Assembly: GCA_958446945.1 (NCBI GenBank)
Contig: CAUCYJ010000023.1
Location: 1 to 18,699 of the forward strand
Length of the DNA stretch: 18,699 bases
From: UBA9414 sp958446945
GTDB taxonomy: Bacteria > Bacillota > Clostridia > Lachnospirales > Lachnospiraceae
Direction of reading: 5' to 3'
In this document: positions 15,513 through 18,699 of the stretch, in pieces
Numbering within the stretch: the first letter of the stretch is position 1
Layout of the letters: every line of letters begins with the position of its first letter
Notes under the pieces: model-generated
Told to the model about the DNA's origin: nothing
The model's database searches: none
What the model saw: the letters and a program-made list of their open reading frames with translations, nothing else
Position numbers and translations under genes: made by a program

Positions 15513-15556
15513 AGCGGAATGCAGTTAAGAGAGAACAAGTCAGGAGGAAACAGCAG

Positions 15557-16264
15557 ATGAAGATTATTTTTATTAGGCATGGCGAGCCGGACTATTCTAT
15601 TGATTCGTTGACAGACAAGGGATGGCGTGAGGCATATGCACTGGCAGAACGAATTCAGAAGTGGGAAGTGAAGGAGTTTTATGTCTCACCGCTTGGGAGA
15701 GCTCAGGATACGGCAAAGGCAGGAATGAGCAAACTTGATCGGCAGGCAGTAACGCTGGACTGGCTTGAAGAATTTCGTGCAAGAGTGGATGAGCCGATCA
15801 GCGGCAGAAGAAAAGTACCGTGGGATTTCTTTCCGGAACACTGGACGAAAGACGACCGTTATTATGAGCGGGAACATTGGATGGAAGGAGATATTATGAC
15901 GGGGGAAGTAAAGGCTGTATATGATGAAACATGCCAGGGGCTGGATGCACTTTTAAAGTCTTATGGATATGTAAGAGAGGGGCGATATTATCGGGTGGAA
16001 CAACATAATGACGATACGATCGTACTTTTCTGTCATATGGGAATTATCGCGGCTATGATGTGCCATCTGACGGGAATTCCAATGCCGCTTCTGATGCATG
16101 GCTTTTTTCTGGCGCCAACGTCTGTCAGTGTCGTTCAGACAGAGGAGAGAAAAGATGATATTGCATATTTTCGCTGTCAGGTGTTTGGAGATACCCGGCA
16201 TCTTCATGATGCGAACGAACCGATTTCGTCCTCAGGATATTATGCAGAAGCATTTCAGGGGTAA
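15557..16264 (+). CDS. Histidine phosphatase family protein (phosphoglycerate mutase-like)
   Basis: Cytoplasmic enzyme of the histidine phosphatase superfamily, 235 residues. The catalytic signature is IRHGE with H8 as the nucleophile, followed by the phosphate-pocket arginine in SPLGRAQDTA (R48), an acidic residue in LEEFRAR (E71 or E72) as likely proton donor, and the second catalytic His in LFCHMGI (H160). There is no evidence for true glycolytic mutase activity; these small branch-1 proteins act on varied phosphomonoesters, and the substrate cannot be named. An insertion rich in aromatic and charged residues (about 85-112, WDFFPEHW...YYEREHW) probably forms the substrate cap. AGGAGG precedes the start, and a divergent promoter region lies upstream. 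Confidence 0.85.
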   Translation: MKIIFIRHGEPDYSIDSLTDKGWREAYALAERIQKWEVKEFYVSPLGRAQDTAKAGMSKLDRQAVTLDWLEEFRARVDEPISGRRKVPWDFFPEHWTKDDRYYEREHWMEGDIMTGEVKAVYDETCQGLDALLKSYGYVREGRYYRVEQHNDDTIVLFCHMGIIAAMMCHLTGIPMPLLMHGFFLAPTSVSVVQTEERKDDIAYFRCQVFGDTRHLHDANEPISSSGYYAEAFQG

Positions 16265-16352
16265 GAGATGGCGGAAGTAATTTGTTTGTGATACAATAGC
16301 TGCAGAATGAATTTGCAGATATGGGATAGTCTATAAACTAGGAGGTATTCGT

Positions 16353-16574
16353 ATGACAATATTAACAACAATAAAAGAAACAGTAAACACACTCTTCAAG
16401 AGAGAATGGACAGTGACAGAAAAAGTACTTGTGGCAGCCAATTGTCTGCTGCTTGGTACGATGATCGGGATGCTGTTAGCGCCACGAAAAGGCAATTTTG
16501 CGCTTGGTTCCTATAATAAAAACTATTCTTGCCCGGATATTGATGAAGAAGGCTGGATTGACGAGGAAGACTAG
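16353..16574 (+). CDS. Small single-span membrane protein, function unknown
   Basis: Protein of 73 residues with an amphipathic, basic N-terminal segment (1-22), one hydrophobic span (about 24-43, ending LLLGTMIGMLLAPRKG) and a Cys-containing acidic tail (PDIDEEGWIDEED). The Gly-rich span ending in LLAPRKG resembles the start of YtxH-like stress proteins, but the long coiled-coil tail of that family is missing, so I do not assign it. AGGAGG with a 7-base spacer supports translation. It lies 88 bases after the phosphatase and 38 bases before the aldo-keto reductase on the same strand. Orientation by the positive-inside rule is ambiguous (positive charges on both sides). Confidence 0.7.
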   Translation: MTILTTIKETVNTLFKREWTVTEKVLVAANCLLLGTMIGMLLAPRKGNFALGSYNKNYSCPDIDEEGWIDEED

Positions 16575-16612
16575 GAAACATTTGAAAGAAAATCCAGAAG
16601 GAGGAAAGAAAG

Positions 16613-17638
16613 ATGACATATATCGCAGTTGAGAAGCGTTATGAGAAAATGCAGTATCGGCACAGTGGAAAAAGTGGATTAAAACTTCCGGAAGTATCCC
16701 TTGGGCTATGGCATAATTTTGGAACGAATAATGATTTCGAAAATATGACAGAAATGTGCAAGGCAGCATTTGATGCAGGAATTACACATTTTGATCTGGC
16801 GAATAATTATGGGCCGGTTCCGGGAAGTGCGGAAGAAAATTTCGGCCGGATAATTAATGGAGATTTGAAACCATATCGGGATGAGCTTGTGATCAGTACG
16901 AAAGCAGGATATGAAATGTGGCCGGGACCATACGGAGACGGCGGAAGCAGGAAATATCTGCTGTCAAGTCTGGATCAGAGCCTAAAGCGGATGAAGCTTG
17001 AGTATGTGGATATTTTTTATCATCACCGGATGGATAAAGAGACACCTCTGGAGGAAAGCATGGAAGCGCTCAATACTGCTGTGAAGAGCGGAAAAGCGCT
17101 TTATGCGGGAATTTCCAACTATGATGCCAAAACAACAAAAAAAGCAATGAAGATATTGAAGAAGCTGAACTGTCCATTTGTGATCAATCAGGTTAGATAT
17201 TCTATATTTGATCGTTGGATTGAGGAGGATGGTTTGAAAACATTTGCAGAAGAAAATGGATGTGGTCTGATCGCATTTAGTCCGTTGGCACAGGGGCTTC
17301 TGACGGACAAATACCTGCACGGAATCCCAGAAGACAGCAGGATACGCCGCGATGGAAGGTTTTTGAAAGAAAGTGCGCTTACAGAAGAGCGTCTGGAAAT
17401 GATTCGGGAACTGAATGAATTGGCGAAAAATCGGGAACAGACACTGGCGCAGATGGCGTTATCATGGATTCTAAAAGATCGGGCATTGACAAGTGTTTTG
17501 ATTGGCGCATCAAAGCCGGAGCAGATTCTGGAAAATGTAAAAATTGTTGGAAAAACAGACTTTACTCAGGAGGAGTTGAAGAGAATTGACTTAATCTGTA
17601 AAGGGAAGAAACTGCACAACAGAAAAGAGAAAGAATAA
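16613..17638 (+). CDS. Aldo-keto reductase, YghZ/GprA type (L-glyceraldehyde 3-phosphate reductase-like)
   Basis: NADP(H)-dependent TIM-barrel oxidoreductase, 341 residues. The catalytic tetrad is visible: D61 and Y66 in THFDLANNYGP, K97 in ISTKAGYEMWPGPYG, and H138 in YHHRMD. The close match to E. coli YghZ across MQYRHSGKSGLKLP, SLGLWHNFG, NNYGPVPGSAEENFG and GSRKYLLSSLDQSLKRM places it in that subgroup, which reduces L-glyceraldehyde 3-phosphate and methylglyoxal and so may serve in detoxification. I chose the first Met because YghZ also has a short ERY-x-x-MQYR lead and AAGGAGG lies at good spacing; the Met at 16649 is internal. C-terminal SVLIGASKPEQ (cofactor-binding) is present. The gene is followed by dapF after 29 bases. 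Confidence 0.9.
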   Translation: MTYIAVEKRYEKMQYRHSGKSGLKLPEVSLGLWHNFGTNNDFENMTEMCKAAFDAGITHFDLANNYGPVPGSAEENFGRIINGDLKPYRDELVISTKAGYEMWPGPYGDGGSRKYLLSSLDQSLKRMKLEYVDIFYHHRMDKETPLEESMEALNTAVKSGKALYAGISNYDAKTTKKAMKILKKLNCPFVINQVRYSIFDRWIEEDGLKTFAEENGCGLIAFSPLAQGLLTDKYLHGIPEDSRIRRDGRFLKESALTEERLEMIRELNELAKNREQTLAQMALSWILKDRALTSVLIGASKPEQILENVKIVGKTDFTQEELKRIDLICKGKKLHNRKEKE

Positions 17639-17667
17639 CGGACTAGAAAGAGGAGGAGAGCAGAAAC

Positions 17668-18501
17668 ATGAAATTTACAAAGATGCAAGGATTGGGAAAT
17701 GATTATGTCTATGTGAATTGTTTCAAGGAAACGATTCCAAATCCATCGGAGACAGCACGTTTTGTCAGTGACCGGCATTTTGGAATCGGTTCAGATGGGT
17801 TAATTATGATTAATCCGTCTGAAAAGGCCGATTTTGAAATGGAAATGTATAATGCAGATGGAACACGGGGAGAGATGTGCGGCAATGGAATCCGCTGTGT
17901 TGGAAAATTTGTTTATGACTATGGTCTGACAGATCAGACAGAAATTGCTGTTGAAACATTGGCAGGAATCAAATATTTGCATCTGACTGTGGAAGATGGA
18001 AAAGCGGTTGAGATTCGGGTAGATATGGGAAGTCCGGTGTTGGATGCAGATGAAATCCCGGTTGTATCTAAGAATGAACAGGTGGTGGATGAACCAATTG
18101 TTGTAGATGGAAGAGAATATCGAATGACAGCAGTTTCCATGGGGAATCCGCACACTGTTGTATTTGTAGAAGATGTGAAAGGTTTGGAACTTGAAAAAAT
18201 CGGACCGAAATTTGAACAGCATGAGCGGTTTCCTCGGCGTGTAAATACAGAATTTGCTCGTGTATTAGATCGAAGAACAGTAGAAATGCGTGTTTGGGAA
18301 AGAGGTTCCGGTGAGACGCTGGCTTGTGGAACAGGGGCCTGTGCAGTAGCAGTAGCATGCATTTTGAATGAATTGACAGAGGATGAGGTAACTGTGAAGC
18401 TTCTTGGAGGAGATCTTAAAATTCAGTGGGATCGAGAGAAAAATAAGGTATACATGACTGGACCGGCAGAAATTGTATTTGAGGGAGAAATTTCTATTTA
18501 A
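17668..18501 (+). CDS. dapF: Diaminopimelate epimerase DapF
   Basis: PLP-independent epimerase that interconverts LL- and meso-diaminopimelate in lysine and peptidoglycan synthesis, 277 residues and full length. It begins with the family signature MKFTKMQGLGNDYV. The two catalytic cysteines are C71 in GEMCGNGIRC and C220 in TLACGTGACA, the two ends of its pseudo-symmetric halves. Also visible are GSDGLI (41-46), MGNPH (158-162) and NTEFARV (193-199). AGGAGG with suitable spacing precedes the start. A strong terminator follows, so it is the last gene of its transcript; no dapL or other lysine gene lies in the window. Confidence 0.96.
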   Translation: MKFTKMQGLGNDYVYVNCFKETIPNPSETARFVSDRHFGIGSDGLIMINPSEKADFEMEMYNADGTRGEMCGNGIRCVGKFVYDYGLTDQTEIAVETLAGIKYLHLTVEDGKAVEIRVDMGSPVLDADEIPVVSKNEQVVDEPIVVDGREYRMTAVSMGNPHTVVFVEDVKGLELEKIGPKFEQHERFPRRVNTEFARVLDRRTVEMRVWERGSGETLACGTGACAVAVACILNELTEDEVTVKLLGGDLKIQWDREKNKVYMTGPAEIVFEGEISI

Positions 18502-18514
18502 TTAAAAGAAAAAG

Positions 18515-18583
18515 CCGCTCTTGCAGATGATATATGTCTCTAAAGCAGAGAAGAAATATCATGAACTGCAGGAGCGGTTTTTT
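18515..18583. terminator. Long Rho-independent terminator after dapF, likely bidirectional
   Basis: CCGCTCTTGCAG (18515-18526) pairs with CTGCAGGAGCGG (18566-18577) through 12 bp with one G-U, followed by six T residues. Inside it ATGATAT (18527-18533) pairs with ATATCAT (18556-18562) and CTCT with AGAG, giving one long extended hairpin. The A-rich stretch before the left arm gives a T-rich tract on the minus strand, so it could also stop transcripts arriving from the right. Confidence 0.9.
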
Positions 18584-18617
18584 GTACATAGGATTTTGAA
18601 GGAATTTCTTATATAAC

Positions 18618-18640
18618 AAAAAAACGCCCAGAGGACGTTT
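18618..18640 (-). terminator. Rho-independent terminator of the tRNA-Gln transcript
   Basis: On the minus strand ACGTCC pairs with GGGCGT (one G-U) around a TCT loop, with flanking A and T runs extending the stem, and ends in seven T residues (plus 18618-18624). It lies directly downstream of the tRNA 3' end. Confidence 0.8.
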
Positions 18641-18647
18641 TTAGAAG

Positions 18648-18699
18648 CTACGGATAGAGGACTCGAACCTCTACTAACAGAGTCAGAGTCTGCTGTGCT
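18648..18699 (-). tRNA. tRNA-Gln(CUG), 3' part only (window edge)
   Basis: Reading the minus strand: anticodon arm GCAGA / loop CTCTGAC / TCTGT, giving anticodon CUG; a 4-base variable loop; T arm AGAGG-TTCGAGT-CCTCT; acceptor strand ATCCGTA and discriminator G. The encoded sequence continues CTTCT rather than CCA, so the CCA end must be added by nucleotidyltransferase. About 52 bases are present; the acceptor 5' strand and most of the D arm lie beyond the window. Confidence 0.9.

Noticed and set aside
16300..16318. Imperfect hairpin CTGCA...TGCAG between phosphatase and small protein genes
   Set aside because: Short stem with a G-U pair and no following T run; not a terminator and no match to a known RNA element.

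Overview
The window looks like chromosome from a low-GC Firmicute of the class Clostridia, most likely a gut Lachnospiraceae relative (Dorea, Mediterraneibacter or Blautia-like). The grounds are strong AGGAGG ribosome binding sites, AT-rich DNA, Rho-independent terminators, the clostridial order pstSCAB-phoU-phoP-phoR, and protein sequences typical of that group. I see no mobile element, CRISPR array or rRNA. Coding density is high and no gene-free stretch exceeds 300 bases; the longest gaps (about 150-170 bases) hold terminators and promoters.

Layout. (1) 1-5776, plus strand: the 3' part of an oligopeptide ABC transporter operon (oppC-like permease, cut by or starting at the window edge, then oppD- and oppF-like ATPases), followed with short gaps by a MalY/PatB-type PLP C-S lyase and a UPF0597/CyuA-type cysteine desulfidase-like protein. 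Together they look like a peptide uptake and sulfur amino acid breakdown unit, closed by a strong terminator at 5794-5828. (2) 5849-12058, plus strand: a complete phosphate regulon (pstS, pstC, pstA, pstB, phoU, phoP, phoR) behind a promoter with TTWACA repeats resembling PhoP boxes. The PstS-like lipoprotein is circularly permuted relative to ordinary PstS. (3) 12092-15384, minus strand: a lone PTS EIIC/PfoR-like membrane protein (12092-13096), downstream of a GlnK/GlnL-like two-component system (sensor 14095-15384, regulator 13244-14098). The gap between them carries an inverted repeat and 10-bp-phased short repeats. (4) 15557-18501, plus strand: histidine phosphatase, a small single-span membrane protein, a YghZ/GprA-type aldo-keto reductase and DapF, ended by a bidirectional terminator. 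(5) 18648-18699, minus strand: the 3' part of tRNA-Gln(CUG) with its own terminator.

How the parts work together. The phosphate block is self-contained: PstS captures phosphate, PstCAB imports it, PhoU couples transport to signalling, and PhoR-PhoP presumably activates the promoter upstream of pstS. The sensor/regulator pair probably controls the adjacent EIIC-like gene. The sensor gene and the phosphatase gene are divergently transcribed from two near-identical -10 regions placed as an inverted repeat.

The points most worth a second look are the permuted PstS, which keeps remnants of the fusion boundary at both ends; the cysteine desulfidase homologue with Val at a position I recall as a conserved cysteine; the roughly 140-residue insertion in the OppC-like permease; and the two-component/EIIC pairing with its phased operator-like repeats.
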